The translations under genes were made by a program, and so were the position numbers. From an uncultured Prevotellaceae bacterium (GTDB lineage Bacteria > Bacteroidota > Bacteroidia > Bacteroidales > Bacteroidaceae): a stretch of DNA of 57,843 nt. The notes under the pieces were generated by a model that saw only the letters and a list, made by a program, of their open reading frames with translations, was not told the origin of the DNA and made no database searches. This document shows positions 16,200-25,135 of this stretch, piece by piece; position 1 is the first letter of the stretch, and each line of letters starts with the position of its first letter. The stretch spans positions 1-57,843 of the forward strand of contig CACXJZ010000027.1 in assembly GCA_902768105.1 (NCBI GenBank), read 5' to 3'.

Positions 16200-17857
16200 A
16201 TCGGTGCAAACTTCTTCGTATCTATCAGGTGACGGTCGGTAATCTTGATGTCAGGAATTACCGGCAGGCACATGAATGCCATGGTGATGAAGGGTGACTT
16301 CATCTTGCAGCCAATCTGCCTTACTTTTTCTTGAATACACAGTGTGCGGAAGGCAATCTCGTGACCGCTCACGGGCGACATCAGTCCGGCAATGGGCAGA
16401 GGGATGTCGAGCATCTCCTCGGGCGTGACGACTACCTGTCCGCCTTGCATCTCGACGATGCGGTTGACTGCCTTGACGATGTACTCGTCGCTGGAGCCGA
16501 TGGCCACGATGTTGTGGCAGTCGTGGGCTACGGAGCTGGCCATGGCGCCCTCCTTGATGTCGAAGCCGCGCACGAGTCCTACTATGGGTTTGACGCCAGG
16601 CACGTAGCGGTTATATACCACGATTTTCTGTACCTCGGTCCACGGATACTGCGAGTCGAAGAGGGGGTTGCCGGTCAGCAGCACCTCATCGTGTTCGGTC
16701 AGCAGGCTACCGTCGGAGGCATGGATAACGTGGACGGTGTCGCCCGTCTTGAGGTCGAGATTGATGTCGGCAGCGGTGATGGGCTGGGCCACGAAGTTGT
16801 TGGGGAAGTCTCCGTCCAGAATGTGCTCATCGTTGAAAGAGTGTTTCGAAGGCAGGCAGGAATTGTAGTTGAATACTTCCTGTCCGCGTATCCATGTGCT
16901 CTCCACGCGGAAGTGGGGCGTGATGTTGTCAACGGTGATGAACGTGGCGGGTTCGCCCTCCTGTAGCAGTCCCCACTTCTGCCGATAGTGCCTCTGCGCG
17001 TTGACGCTGGCGGCATGCAGCACGTCCCACAGGTCGTAGCCGTCGGCCAGTGCGCGCCGTACGATGAGGTTGATGTGGCCGCGTACGAAGTCGTCAGGGT
17101 GGCAGTCGTCGGTGCAGAACATAACCATGTTGGGACTCTCCTTGATGAGCGGGCTCAGCAGCTGGTAGTCCTTGGCGGCGCTGCCCTCGCGGATGATGAC
17201 CTTCATGCCGGCGTTGATGCACGAGCGGCCCTCGTCGAGCGTCGAGCACTCGTGGTCGGTGGTGACGCCTGCGCTGGCATACTGGTCGCGCTGGATGCCG
17301 GTTAGGCCGGGGGCGTGGCCATCGACGGGTTTTCCGTTGCGCAGGGCCGCCTCAATCTTCGCCATCACCTCCTTGTCGCCGTTGAGCACACCGACGTAGT
17401 TCATCATCTCGCCCAAAAAGCCGATGTCGTCACGGGCCATCAGCGCTTCGGTGTCCTTGACGTCAATCACCCTGCCGCAGGTCTCCATGTCGCCGCCTAC
17501 TGCCGGCACACAGCTGGGTGCACCGAAGAGGAAGTTGAACTGTGCCTCCTGGCCGGAGCGTATCATGTAATCGACGCCCTCGACGCCCAGTACGTTGCCA
17601 ATCTCGTGCGGGTCGGCAATGACGCCGATGGTGCCATGGCTGACGGCGATGCGTGCAAACTTATGGGGCACAATCATGCTGCTCTCAATGTGTACGTGGC
17701 CGTCGATGAAACCGGGCATCACATAGGGCCAGGGCTTCTCGCGCTCCGGCAGCACGCAGCGCTTCACTTCAGCTATTTTTTCATCCTTGATTACGATTTC
17801 GCCGTCGAATATCTCGCGGCGCACTACATCGACAATATGTCCTTTCACGCTGTCCAT
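16193..17857 (-). CDS. ade: Adenine deaminase (AdeC type)
   Basis: 554 residues. Amidohydrolase-fold enzyme converting adenine to hypoxanthine for salvage. The metal-binding HVH is in GFIDGHVHIESS (about 50-60), followed by ADPHEIGNV, VDGHAPGL and CTDDCHPDD, the conserved blocks of bacterial AdeC. The C-terminal domain has LPIAGLMSP and PFITMAFMCLPVIPDIKIT, also family features. It lies convergent to purN (7-nt overlap) and divergent from a guanine-deaminase-like gene, so two nucleobase deaminases share one intergenic region. A TATCTTTG box lies about 38 bases upstream on the minus strand. Confidence 0.95.
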   Translation of the reverse strand: MDSVKGHIVDVVRREIFDGEIVIKDEKIAEVKRCVLPEREKPWPYVMPGFIDGHVHIESSMIVPHKFARIAVSHGTIGVIADPHEIGNVLGVEGVDYMIRSGQEAQFNFLFGAPSCVPAVGGDMETCGRVIDVKDTEALMARDDIGFLGEMMNYVGVLNGDKEVMAKIEAALRNGKPVDGHAPGLTGIQRDQYASAGVTTDHECSTLDEGRSCINAGMKVIIREGSAAKDYQLLSPLIKESPNMVMFCTDDCHPDDFVRGHINLIVRRALADGYDLWDVLHAASVNAQRHYRQKWGLLQEGEPATFITVDNITPHFRVESTWIRGQEVFNYNSCLPSKHSFNDEHILDGDFPNNFVAQPITAADINLDLKTGDTVHVIHASDGSLLTEHDEVLLTGNPLFDSQYPWTEVQKIVVYNRYVPGVKPIVGLVRGFDIKEGAMASSVAHDCHNIVAIGSSDEYIVKAVNRIVEMQGGQVVVTPEEMLDIPLPIAGLMSPVSGHEIAFRTLCIQEKVRQIGCKMKSPFITMAFMCLPVIPDIKITDRHLIDTKKFAPIY

Positions 17858-17895
17858 AGTATTGTAATATTTAATGTTGTTTTAGATTCTCGTTG

Positions 17896-17903
17896 CAAAG
17901 ATA
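17896..17903 (-). promoter_or_regulatory. Promoter -7 box for ade
   Basis: TATCTTTG on the minus strand, 38 bases upstream of the adenine deaminase start; no clear -33 box. Confidence 0.55.
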
Positions 17904-17959
17904 AGAAATAATTTTATAATTCCTTCGACAAAGACGCAAAAAGTTTTTTTATGTAAAAA

Positions 17960-17991
17960 TTTGGAAAAATGAAAAAGAAAGATTATCTTTG
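17960..17991 (+). promoter_or_regulatory. Promoter of the guanine-deaminase-like gene
   Basis: TTTG at 17960-17963 and TATCTTTG at 17984-17991 are 20 bases apart; the start codon follows 18 bases later. Confidence 0.75.
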
Positions 17992-18009
17992 CAGAAAAAT
18001 CTAAATAAT

Positions 18010-19284
18010 ATGAAAAAGGTCTATAAAGCGCATATCCTCTTTACGAAGGAACAGAGCAGTTTCGAGGTTTTCGAAAACGGCTATATCGCTGTGGACGACG
18101 GACGCGTGGTCGGCGTTGCCAACAGTCTGGCCGAGTTGGGCTGCGAGGATGCAGAGGTTGTTGACTTCGGCGACAAGTTGCTCATCCCCGCTATGAACGA
18201 TATGCACGTGCATGCCCCGCAGGTGCACAACCAGGGCGTGGCCATGGATCTGGAGCTGCTGCCGTGGCTGCAGAACTACACGTTCCCCGAGGAGTCGAAG
18301 TATGCCGACGTGGCGTATGCCGAGCGCATGTACCGCCGTTTCCTGCACACGCAGTGGCTCTTCGGCACCATGCGCAGCGTCGTCTTCGGCACCGTACACA
18401 CCGAGAGCACGCGCACGCTGATGAAGCTCTACCAGGAGGCGGGCATGGGTGCCATGGTGGGCAAGGTGGCCATGAATCGCAACTGTCCCGACACGCTCAG
18501 CGAGGACGTGGAGGCGTACGTCGAAGGCCAGGAACGGCTCATCGCCGAATTCAGCGATGATAACGCCCTCGTTCGCCCCATCATCACCCCGCGCTTCGTG
18601 CCGTCCTGTACACCCGAGCTGCTGAAGGCCTGCGGTCAGCTGGCGCAAAAATACCAGCTGCCCGTACAGTCGCACCTGTCGGAGAATACGTCCGAGATTG
18701 CGTGGGTGGCCGAGCTGGAGAAAGAGAGCACCAGCTATGGCGATGCCTATAACCGCTACGGACTCTTCGGTCAGACACCCACCATCATGGCCCACTGCGT
18801 ATGGACCGACGGCAGCGAGCTGGACCTGATGAAAAAGAACCAGGTCATGGTGGCCCACTGTCCCACGTCGAACTTCAACCTGTCGTCAGGACTGGCTCCT
18901 ATCCGTACGTTCCTTGACGAAGGACTGCCCATCGGACTGGGCAGTGACATCAGCGGTGGCCACGACCTCAACATGTTCCGCATGATGGTCTATGCCATCC
19001 AGGTGAGCAAGATGCATTACCAGATTGACAAGAGCAAGGCCTTCCTCACGCTACCCGAAATCTTCTGGATTGCCACGAAGTCGGCTGGCTCATTCTTCGG
19101 CAAGGTGGGCAGCTTCGAACCTGGCTATGAGTTCGACGCGCTGGTCATTGACGACAGTGTGCTGCATCCATCGGAATACTCGCTGCTGCACCGTCTGGAG
19201 CGTTTCATCTACCTGGGCGACGACCGCCAGATTCTGCACCGTTTCTGCCGCGGCCGGGAGATCCGTGAGCCGAAAGAGATATGA
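18010..19284 (+). CDS. guaD: Amidohydrolase, probable guanine deaminase
   Basis: 424 residues. A metal-dependent amidohydrolase: MHVHAPQ (about 69-75) provides the first HxH and the APQ typical of guanine deaminases; QSHLSEN gives the third His, IMAHCVW the fourth, and GLGSDISGGHDLNMF the metal-binding Asp. It would convert guanine to xanthine. The start ATG follows an exact promoter; an upstream frame extension is upstream of any likely transcript start. Divergent neighbour of adenine deaminase, so purine base salvage or catabolism is the likely context. Related chlorohydrolases are the main alternative. Confidence 0.85.
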   Translation: MKKVYKAHILFTKEQSSFEVFENGYIAVDDGRVVGVANSLAELGCEDAEVVDFGDKLLIPAMNDMHVHAPQVHNQGVAMDLELLPWLQNYTFPEESKYADVAYAERMYRRFLHTQWLFGTMRSVVFGTVHTESTRTLMKLYQEAGMGAMVGKVAMNRNCPDTLSEDVEAYVEGQERLIAEFSDDNALVRPIITPRFVPSCTPELLKACGQLAQKYQLPVQSHLSENTSEIAWVAELEKESTSYGDAYNRYGLFGQTPTIMAHCVWTDGSELDLMKKNQVMVAHCPTSNFNLSSGLAPIRTFLDEGLPIGLGSDISGGHDLNMFRMMVYAIQVSKMHYQIDKSKAFLTLPEIFWIATKSAGSFFGKVGSFEPGYEFDALVIDDSVLHPSEYSLLHRLERFIYLGDDRQILHRFCRGREIREPKEI

Positions 19285-19345
19285 AGCCGTGGAAGTTGTC
19301 ATGTCACTCTTTATCCGAAAAATCATCAATTAAATATTTAACACT

Positions 19346-21184
19346 ATGAACATCCGACATTATTTAACACTGCTCGCCGTTGTCCTGACTGTTCAGGCCA
19401 ACGCAGGCGACTATCGCGACATGGCTCCCCTGAAATTGGACGTGCCTGAAATGAAAGCCGAACTGGTTTATCCCCCCGAAAGTCACCCGAGACTTGATCT
19501 CGTTACACCTCCTACTGCCAGTCCCAAGTTTGACTTTGACTTCTTCAAGTCGAAGACGAACCCTGGCGTCAAACCCTACACTTTCATGGATGATGTGACG
19601 TTTGTCGGCATCCCGCTGTTTGTGGCAGGCTGGGCACTCAAGAGCGACAAGGCGATGTTCCGTGTCAATGCAAAGGCGGATCAGGGTGGAAAGAAGAATA
19701 CCCAGCTCCTGACGGACTTCAAGACGGGTATCGACGACCACTTGCAGTTCTTCGGACCGGCGATGGTTGTCGGACTGAAACTGGGCGGTTACGAAGGACG
19801 CAGCGACTGGCCCCGACTGTTGGCCAGCGCCGGAATGTCGTATGCCATCATGGCTGGTTTGGTCAATGGCATCAAGTACACCGCCAAGGAGATGCGTCCT
19901 GACGGAAGTACCGCCAACTCATGGCCCTCGGGCCATACAGCTACGGCATTCGTGGGTGCCACACTGTTACACAAGGAGTATGGTCTTACACGTTCGCCTT
20001 GGTGGTCGGTTGCCGGTTATGGCGTGGCAACGGCCACGGGCGTGATGCGCGTGCTGAACAATCGTCACTGGATTAGCGATGTGATGTCGGGTGCCGGCAT
20101 TGGTATCATGTCCACGGAGTTGGGCTATGCGCTCTGCGACCTGATGTTCAAACAAAAGGGTCTGCTGCGGAATGACCTTGTCCTTGATGACGAGAATCCT
20201 TCGTTCTTCAGCATCTCCATGGGTGTGGGCCTTGGCGGCAAAGACCTTGTCTTTGAAAATAATGGCGCGACGAGGACGATCAAGTTCCGTGCAGCTACGG
20301 TGGTTGATGCCGAGGGTGCCTACTTCTTCAATAAATACATCGGTGTCGGCGGTCGTTTGAGAGTCAGGGCGCAGTCTGCCAAGGACTTCGGCGACTTCAT
20401 CGACTTCGCGGCATGGGAGGATATATATGCCTGGGAGGGTTTGCGCCATGCCTACCAGACACTTCGTCCGCAAGACTATCCCGCAGGTAATACCGATGAG
20501 CAGAACTTTTATACCTACTTCAACAAGATTGGCTATGACACGAACTCAGAAGAGGCGTGGAGAAATGCCAACTCTCCCGTCACTGACATCTACGGTACCG
20601 TAAAGAGCGACCATATCACGGAGTTTACGGGTAGCGTAGGATTGTATTTCAACCTGCCGCTCAGCGACCACTTCTCACTGGGCACTAAGGCGCTCATTGG
20701 CCGTTCCATCACACAGGAGCTTGACATCGATGGCTACGCCGAGGGCAACGTGAACGACATCAGTTACTTGATGACGATTGACAACCGTCCGGGTCAGAAG
20801 CTGCCTACGGGCGATCCGAACCTGTCGGTCTATAACCTGGAATATCCCAATAGAACAGGCGCGACATGGACCGACGAATGGGAATACCTCACCATAGGCG
20901 CCAAGTCTTCGACATCGTTTGGCACGGGCATCTCATTGACGTATAAGTACAAGTCGAACTTCTCGTGGCGTCTGTTCTGCGACTACGACCACACGAGGAA
21001 GGACTTTACTGCGAAATACGACCCCTTCCACTTTATGCAGCAAGGTGTTTCATCTGGAGCATATACCTTGATGGAAATCTTGGGTGATTATGAAGACGGA
21101 CAGGGATTAGGTGTCAGGGAATACAATACCCGCAAGTACATGAATTATGTAACTCTGGGACTGTCATTCATGGTTAATCTCTGA
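19346..21184 (+). CDS. PAP2-family phosphatase with C-terminal barrel-like domain
   Basis: 612 residues with a signal peptide (about 1-20, ending ANA). The acid-phosphatase signature is complete: K177-x6-R184-P185 in KYTAKEMRP, PSGH with His197, and R235-x5-H241-x3-D245 in RVLNNRHWISD. Residues about 85-275 form the phosphatase core. From about 285 to the end the sequence becomes beta-strand-rich with aromatic ends (ISMGVGLGGKDLVFE; final YVTLGLSFMVNL), typical of an outer-membrane barrel. It may dephosphorylate lipids or lipid A-linked phosphate in the periplasm; the substrate cannot be told from sequence. A strong terminator follows. Confidence 0.88.
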   Translation: MNIRHYLTLLAVVLTVQANAGDYRDMAPLKLDVPEMKAELVYPPESHPRLDLVTPPTASPKFDFDFFKSKTNPGVKPYTFMDDVTFVGIPLFVAGWALKSDKAMFRVNAKADQGGKKNTQLLTDFKTGIDDHLQFFGPAMVVGLKLGGYEGRSDWPRLLASAGMSYAIMAGLVNGIKYTAKEMRPDGSTANSWPSGHTATAFVGATLLHKEYGLTRSPWWSVAGYGVATATGVMRVLNNRHWISDVMSGAGIGIMSTELGYALCDLMFKQKGLLRNDLVLDDENPSFFSISMGVGLGGKDLVFENNGATRTIKFRAATVVDAEGAYFFNKYIGVGGRLRVRAQSAKDFGDFIDFAAWEDIYAWEGLRHAYQTLRPQDYPAGNTDEQNFYTYFNKIGYDTNSEEAWRNANSPVTDIYGTVKSDHITEFTGSVGLYFNLPLSDHFSLGTKALIGRSITQELDIDGYAEGNVNDISYLMTIDNRPGQKLPTGDPNLSVYNLEYPNRTGATWTDEWEYLTIGAKSSTSFGTGISLTYKYKSNFSWRLFCDYDHTRKDFTAKYDPFHFMQQGVSSGAYTLMEILGDYEDGQGLGVREYNTRKYMNYVTLGLSFMVNL

Positions 21185-21210
21185 CATAAGATTGTTTATC
21201 TGTCGCGCAT

Positions 21211-21248
21211 AAAAAAGGAGCATCCTTGTACGGGATGCTCCTTTTTAC
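21211..21248. terminator. Bidirectional terminator between PAP2 and acyl-CoA dehydrogenase genes
   Basis: AAAAAGGAGCATCC and GGGATGCTCCTTTTT form a long stem with a short loop; the A/T tails serve both strands. Confidence 0.9.
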
Positions 21249-21266
21249 TTATATACTAAAGAATGC

Positions 21267-22967
21267 TTATTCTGCAACTTCTTCCTCAGTAGCCTCGTCA
21301 TTTGCCTTGAAATTAGCAAGGTCCTCTACCTGGAAGGCCTTGATGTAAGCTGACTTACCAAGAACATCTTCCTCGGCCATGCGAACATATACGTTGGCGC
21401 TCTTCTCGAAGAGCTTGGGTGCCTTCGTGGCATCGCGCAGGATAAGCAGACTCATTACCAACTCAGCGGTCATGTCATACAGACGGCGGGCCAGGAAGTC
21501 CTGAGCGTCCTGATTCTCCAGAGCCTTAACATTGTTAAGAGTCTCCTCGTAAACAGGGATGAGCTTCTCTACGCGGGCCTTCAGGTTCTTCAGACTATCG
21601 CTCACCTCGAGACCTGCCAGCATGTCTTTGATATTGTTGAGCATGGTGCCGTTGGTGATATAGCGGATAGCGGCTACTACCTGCAGCTGGGTGGTACCTT
21701 CGTAGATGGAGAAGATACGGGCATCACGGAACAGACGCTGGCTCTTGTACTCCATGATGAAGCCTGAACCACCATGGATACTGATGGCATCGTAGGCGTT
21801 CTGGTTGGCGTACTCAGAGTTCATACCCTTAGCCAGTGGTGTGAAGGCATCGGCCAGACGCTGATACTTCTTCAGTTCCTGCTTCTCCTCCGGAGTGAGC
21901 TTGCGGTCGCGCTCGATGTCCTCGAGGCATTTGTAGATGTCAACATATGCGGCTGTCTCGTACAGCAGTGAACGACCTGCATCGAGCTTGGCTTTCATGC
22001 GACTGAGCATGTCATAGACAGCGGGGAAGTTGATAATTTTGTCACCGAACTGCTGACGTTCCTTGGCGTAAGCCAGACCCTCGTTGTATGCCTCCTGCTC
22101 TACACCTACGCTCTGTGCAGCTATACCCAAACGGGCGCCGTTCATCAGGGCCATCACGTACTTGATCAGACCCAGACGGGTGCTACCGCAGAGCTCTGCC
22201 TTGGCGTTCTTATAGGTCAGCTCGCAAGTGGGTGAGCCGTGGATACCCAACTTGTGCTCGATGTGGCGGACATCAACACCGCCCTGACGCTTATCGTAGA
22301 TGAACATTGACAGGCCACGGCCGTCCTTGGTACCCTCCTCAGAACGGGCCAGCACGAGGTGGATGTCAGAGTCACCGTTGGTGATGAAACGCTTCACACC
22401 GTTCAGGCGCCAGCAATTCTCCTTCTCGTCAAAGGTGGCCTTCAGCATAACGCGCTGCAGGTCAGAACCGGCATCGGGCTCGGTGAGGTCCATACTCATG
22501 CCCTCGCCAGCGCAAACGCGGGGGATGTACTTTTGGCGCTGCTCCTCGCTGCCGAACTCATAGAGCGTGTCGATACAGCTCTGCAGACTCCAGATGTTCT
22601 GGAAACCGGCATCGGCAGCCGAAATCATCTCAGAGAGCATGGAGAACACGGCGTTGGGCAGGTTCAGACCGCCGTAACGGCGGGGCATACTTACACCCCA
22701 CAGGCCAGCCTTGCGGGTGGCGTCGAGGTTCTCGTAAGTCTTAGAGGCGTAAATCATGCGGCCATTCTCGAGGTGCGGACCTTCGAGGTCAACGCTCTCG
22801 GAGTTTGGCTCAATGATATTGGCTGCCACGTCGCCAGTGATGTCGAGAATCTGCTTGTAGTTCTCGATGGCATCGCTCAGGTCAACGGGGGCGTAGTCAT
22901 ATTCTTTCGCATCAGCGAAACCCTTTTCTTTCAGCTCAACGATACGAGCCATCAGGGGGTGGTTCAA
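21267..22967 (-). CDS. Acyl-CoA dehydrogenase
   Basis: 566 residues. FAD enzyme introducing a 2,3-double bond in acyl-CoA, passing electrons to the ETF coded just upstream. The FAD/substrate block SMDLTEPDAGSDLQ, RFITNGDSD, GARLGIAAQSVG and the C-terminal IHGGSGFIMEY and YEGTTQLQ are present. The length and C-terminal extension match the long Bacteroidales form. No ATG is available at the expected N-terminus: the frame is stopped at 22983-22985 and only TTG (22967) or the internal ATG at 22952 can start. Residues FYLNHPLM around the TTG still match homologues, so the true N-terminus seems lost to a small repeat. Third gene of etfB-etfA-acd. Confidence 0.93.
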   Translation of the reverse strand: MNHPLMARIVELKEKGFADAKEYDYAPVDLSDAIENYKQILDITGDVAANIIEPNSESVDLEGPHLENGRMIYASKTYENLDATRKAGLWGVSMPRRYGGLNLPNAVFSMLSEMISAADAGFQNIWSLQSCIDTLYEFGSEEQRQKYIPRVCAGEGMSMDLTEPDAGSDLQRVMLKATFDEKENCWRLNGVKRFITNGDSDIHLVLARSEEGTKDGRGLSMFIYDKRQGGVDVRHIEHKLGIHGSPTCELTYKNAKAELCGSTRLGLIKYVMALMNGARLGIAAQSVGVEQEAYNEGLAYAKERQQFGDKIINFPAVYDMLSRMKAKLDAGRSLLYETAAYVDIYKCLEDIERDRKLTPEEKQELKKYQRLADAFTPLAKGMNSEYANQNAYDAISIHGGSGFIMEYKSQRLFRDARIFSIYEGTTQLQVVAAIRYITNGTMLNNIKDMLAGLEVSDSLKNLKARVEKLIPVYEETLNNVKALENQDAQDFLARRLYDMTAELVMSLLILRDATKAPKLFEKSANVYVRMAEEDVLGKSAYIKAFQVEDLANFKANDEATEEEVAE

Positions 22968-22975
22968 GTAGAACC

Positions 22976-22992
22976 CGACAATTTACAATTTA
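22976..22992. repeat. GACAATTTACAATT repeat at the etfA/acd junction
   Basis: GACAATTTACAATT (22977-22990) recurs exactly in the GH53 gene at 52861-52874. Here it lies between the etfA stop and the eroded acyl-CoA dehydrogenase start. Confidence 0.7.
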
Positions 22993-24015
22993 CTATTTGT
23001 TATTCTGCTTGTAGTACTTAATCAGCTTGGGAATTACCTCTTCAACAGTACCAACAATCACGTAGTCAGCAATGCGGTTGATAGGTGCATCGGGATCAGA
23101 GTTGATACTGATAATGATACCAGAGTCCTGCATACCAGCAATATGCTGGATCTGTCCGGAGATACCGCAGGCGATATAGACTTTGGGATGAACGGTGACA
23201 CCCGTCTGCCCAATCTGACGGTCGTGGTCGAGCCAGCCGGCATCAACGGCAGCACGAGAACCACCAACCTCACCATGCAGCACCTTAGCCAACTGGAACA
23301 GCATGTCGAAGTTCTCCTTCGAGCCCATTCCGTAACCACCAGCAACCACAATCGGCGCACCCTTCAGGTTGTGCTTGGCAGCTTCTACGTGGTGGTCGAG
23401 TACCTTCACTACGAAAGCCTCGGGGCTTACATATTTAGAAACCTCAGGATATACAACCTCCTTCTTGCAGTCACCCTCGTAGATAGCCTTCTGCATCACG
23501 CCAGAGCGGACGGTAGCCATCTGGGGACGGTGGTCGGGGTTCACGATGGTAGCCACAATGTTACCACCGAAGGCAGGACGAATCTGATAGAGCAGATTCT
23601 CATATACCTTATTGTTCTTCTTGTCCTCATATGGACCAATCTCCAACTCTGTGCAGTCGGCAGTCAGACCAGAGGTCAATGATGACGATACACGGGGGCC
23701 GAGGTCGCGACCAATCACGGTAGCACCCATCAGACAGATCTGAGGCTGCTCCTCCTTGAAGAGGTTCACGAGGATATCGGTGTGGGGAGCTGAGGTGTAG
23801 GGGAACAGGTCCTTAGCGTCGAACACAAACAGCTTATCAACACCGTAAGGCAGAATCTGGTCCTCCACTTGACCCTTGATGCCTGTACCAGCAACAACGG
23901 CGTGGAGCTCAACCTTCAGTTCATTGGCGAGCTTGCGACCCTTGGTCAGCAGCTCCTGAGATACTTCCTGTACTTGAGTACCTTCAATTTCGCAATATAC
24001 AAATACGTTATTCAT
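22993..24015 (-). CDS. etfA: Electron transfer flavoprotein subunit alpha
   Basis: 340 residues. FixB/EtfA family. The C-terminal FAD-binding domain has GAPIVVAGGYGMGSKENF, GGSRAAVDAGW, RQIGQTGVTVHPKVYIACGISG and SINSDPDAPI, the classic EtfA signature. The N-terminal half is the alpha/beta nucleotide-fold domain. Start ATG 24015 (MNNVFVYCE) agrees with the family; an upstream ATG would overlap the etfB end. Works with EtfB to carry electrons from acyl-CoA dehydrogenase to the respiratory chain or, possibly, in electron bifurcation. Middle gene of a three-gene operon. Confidence 0.96.
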   Translation of the reverse strand: MNNVFVYCEIEGTQVQEVSQELLTKGRKLANELKVELHAVVAGTGIKGQVEDQILPYGVDKLFVFDAKDLFPYTSAPHTDILVNLFKEEQPQICLMGATVIGRDLGPRVSSSLTSGLTADCTELEIGPYEDKKNNKVYENLLYQIRPAFGGNIVATIVNPDHRPQMATVRSGVMQKAIYEGDCKKEVVYPEVSKYVSPEAFVVKVLDHHVEAAKHNLKGAPIVVAGGYGMGSKENFDMLFQLAKVLHGEVGGSRAAVDAGWLDHDRQIGQTGVTVHPKVYIACGISGQIQHIAGMQDSGIIISINSDPDAPINRIADYVIVGTVEEVIPKLIKYYKQNNK

Positions 24016-24055
24016 ATCTATATTTTCTGTGAAAATCTTGACGCGAGCGTCGAGC

Positions 24056-24928
24056 TTAGCCAATAATCTTCTCGTCCAACAATTCTTTGATCATTCCCTC
24101 GATATCAGCATCAGAAGCCGTCAAAGTCTTCGACTCCTTAGCTTGGAACACGATGTTCTTGATGGCCTTTACCTTCGTGGGTGAACCACTCAGACCGCAC
24201 TGGTTCACATCACCATCCACGTCGGCAACGCTCCACTGGTTTAGTGTGAGCTCAGGACGCTCGTCGTACAGATAGTCGTAGGCAGTACCCTCGGCAGGAC
24301 GCTCCATGGGACAGGTAGCACGCTTGTACTTCATCACCAGCTTAGCGTTCTGGGGGCGACAGGGAGCAGCACTTCCGTTCACAGTAATCACAACGGGCAG
24401 CGGGGCCTCTACAGTCTCCACACCACCGTCAATCACACGCTTGATGGTAGCCTTACCATTCTTCACACTGAGCACCTCCTCGGCGTAAGTTACCTGGTTG
24501 AGGCCCAGTTTCTGAGCCACCTGAGGACCTACCTGAGCGGTATCACCGTCGATAGCCTGACGACCACCGATGACGATGTCCACGTCGCCAATCTTTTTGA
24601 TGGCAGTAGCCAATGCGTAAGAGGTAGCAAGGGTATCAGCACCAGCGAAGAGACGGTCAGTCAGCAACCAACCAGTATCAGCGCCACGATAAAGTCCCTG
24701 ACGGATAATCTCACCTGCACGCGGGGGACCCATCGTGAGGATTCCTACTGTAGAGCCTGGGTTTTGCTCCTTCAGACGAAGGGCCTGCTCCAAGGCATTC
24801 AAATCTTCTGGATTGAAGATGGCGGGCAGGGCAGCACGGTTAACGGTGCCTTCGGCAGTCATTGCATCCTTACCCACGTTACGGGTGTCTGGCACTTGCT
24901 TGGCCAGCACAACAATTTTCAAAGCCAT
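24056..24928 (-). CDS. etfB: Electron transfer flavoprotein subunit beta
   Basis: 290 residues. FixA/EtfB family: MALKIVVLAKQVPDT at the start, FNPEDLNALEQALRLKE, the GPP/GREAIRQGLYRGAD-like AMP/FAD-binding block (GEIIRQGLYRGADTGWLL), and VIGGRQAIDGDTAQVGPQVA, a hallmark of the family. Forms the heterodimer with EtfA. It is the first gene of etfB-etfA-acyl-CoA dehydrogenase, with an exact consensus promoter about 52 bases upstream and a cluster of TTTTGTGC words around that promoter that could be operator sites. Confidence 0.96.
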   Translation of the reverse strand: MALKIVVLAKQVPDTRNVGKDAMTAEGTVNRAALPAIFNPEDLNALEQALRLKEQNPGSTVGILTMGPPRAGEIIRQGLYRGADTGWLLTDRLFAGADTLATSYALATAIKKIGDVDIVIGGRQAIDGDTAQVGPQVAQKLGLNQVTYAEEVLSVKNGKATIKRVIDGGVETVEAPLPVVITVNGSAAPCRPQNAKLVMKYKRATCPMERPAEGTAYDYLYDERPELTLNQWSVADVDGDVNQCGLSGSPTKVKAIKNIVFQAKESKTLTASDADIEGMIKELLDEKIIG

Positions 24929-24980
24929 TTGTTAATAATATAAATATGTTATTATGTTAATCTGTCTTTAAAAGCGGCTG

Positions 24981-25011
24981 CAAAGGTACTGATTTTTGCG
25001 CACACGGCAAA
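24981..25011 (-). promoter_or_regulatory. Promoter of etfB-etfA-acd (TTTG-N19-TACCTTTG)
   Basis: Reading the minus strand, TTTG (25008-25011) and TACCTTTG (24981-24988) are separated by exactly 19 bases. Confidence 0.85.
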
Positions 25012-25061
25012 ATAAATTGCACAAAATCGACACTTTTGTGCGCACTTTGAATGTTTTGTGC
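24994..25061. promoter_or_regulatory. TTTTGYGC word cluster, possible operator
   Basis: TTTTGCGC at 24994, TTTTGTGC at 25034 and 25054 (direct), and its complement GCACAAAA at 25019. The direct copies are 40 and 20 bases apart, i.e. whole helical turns, and surround the -33 box of the etfB promoter while preceding the GH3 gene promoter. Confidence 0.45.
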
Positions 25062-25103
25062 AATAAATTTCGGCATTCGGGATTATATTTCGAAAATATT
25101 GTG

Positions 25104-25111
25104 TATCTTTG
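25104..25111 (+). promoter_or_regulatory. Promoter -7 box for the GH3 gene
   Basis: TATCTTTG, 24 bases before ATG 25136; the -33 element is weak. Confidence 0.6.
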
Positions 25112-25135
25112 TGGCAAACTATAAATAGGACAACT

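Noticed and set aside
17858-18009. Purine riboswitch between the two deaminase genes
   Set aside because: Leaders are short, and no three-helix aptamer with its conserved loops could be found.
25034-25063. tRNA or small RNA gene between etfB and GH3
   Set aside because: Inverted words are short and no cloverleaf or stable hairpin with a terminator is visible.
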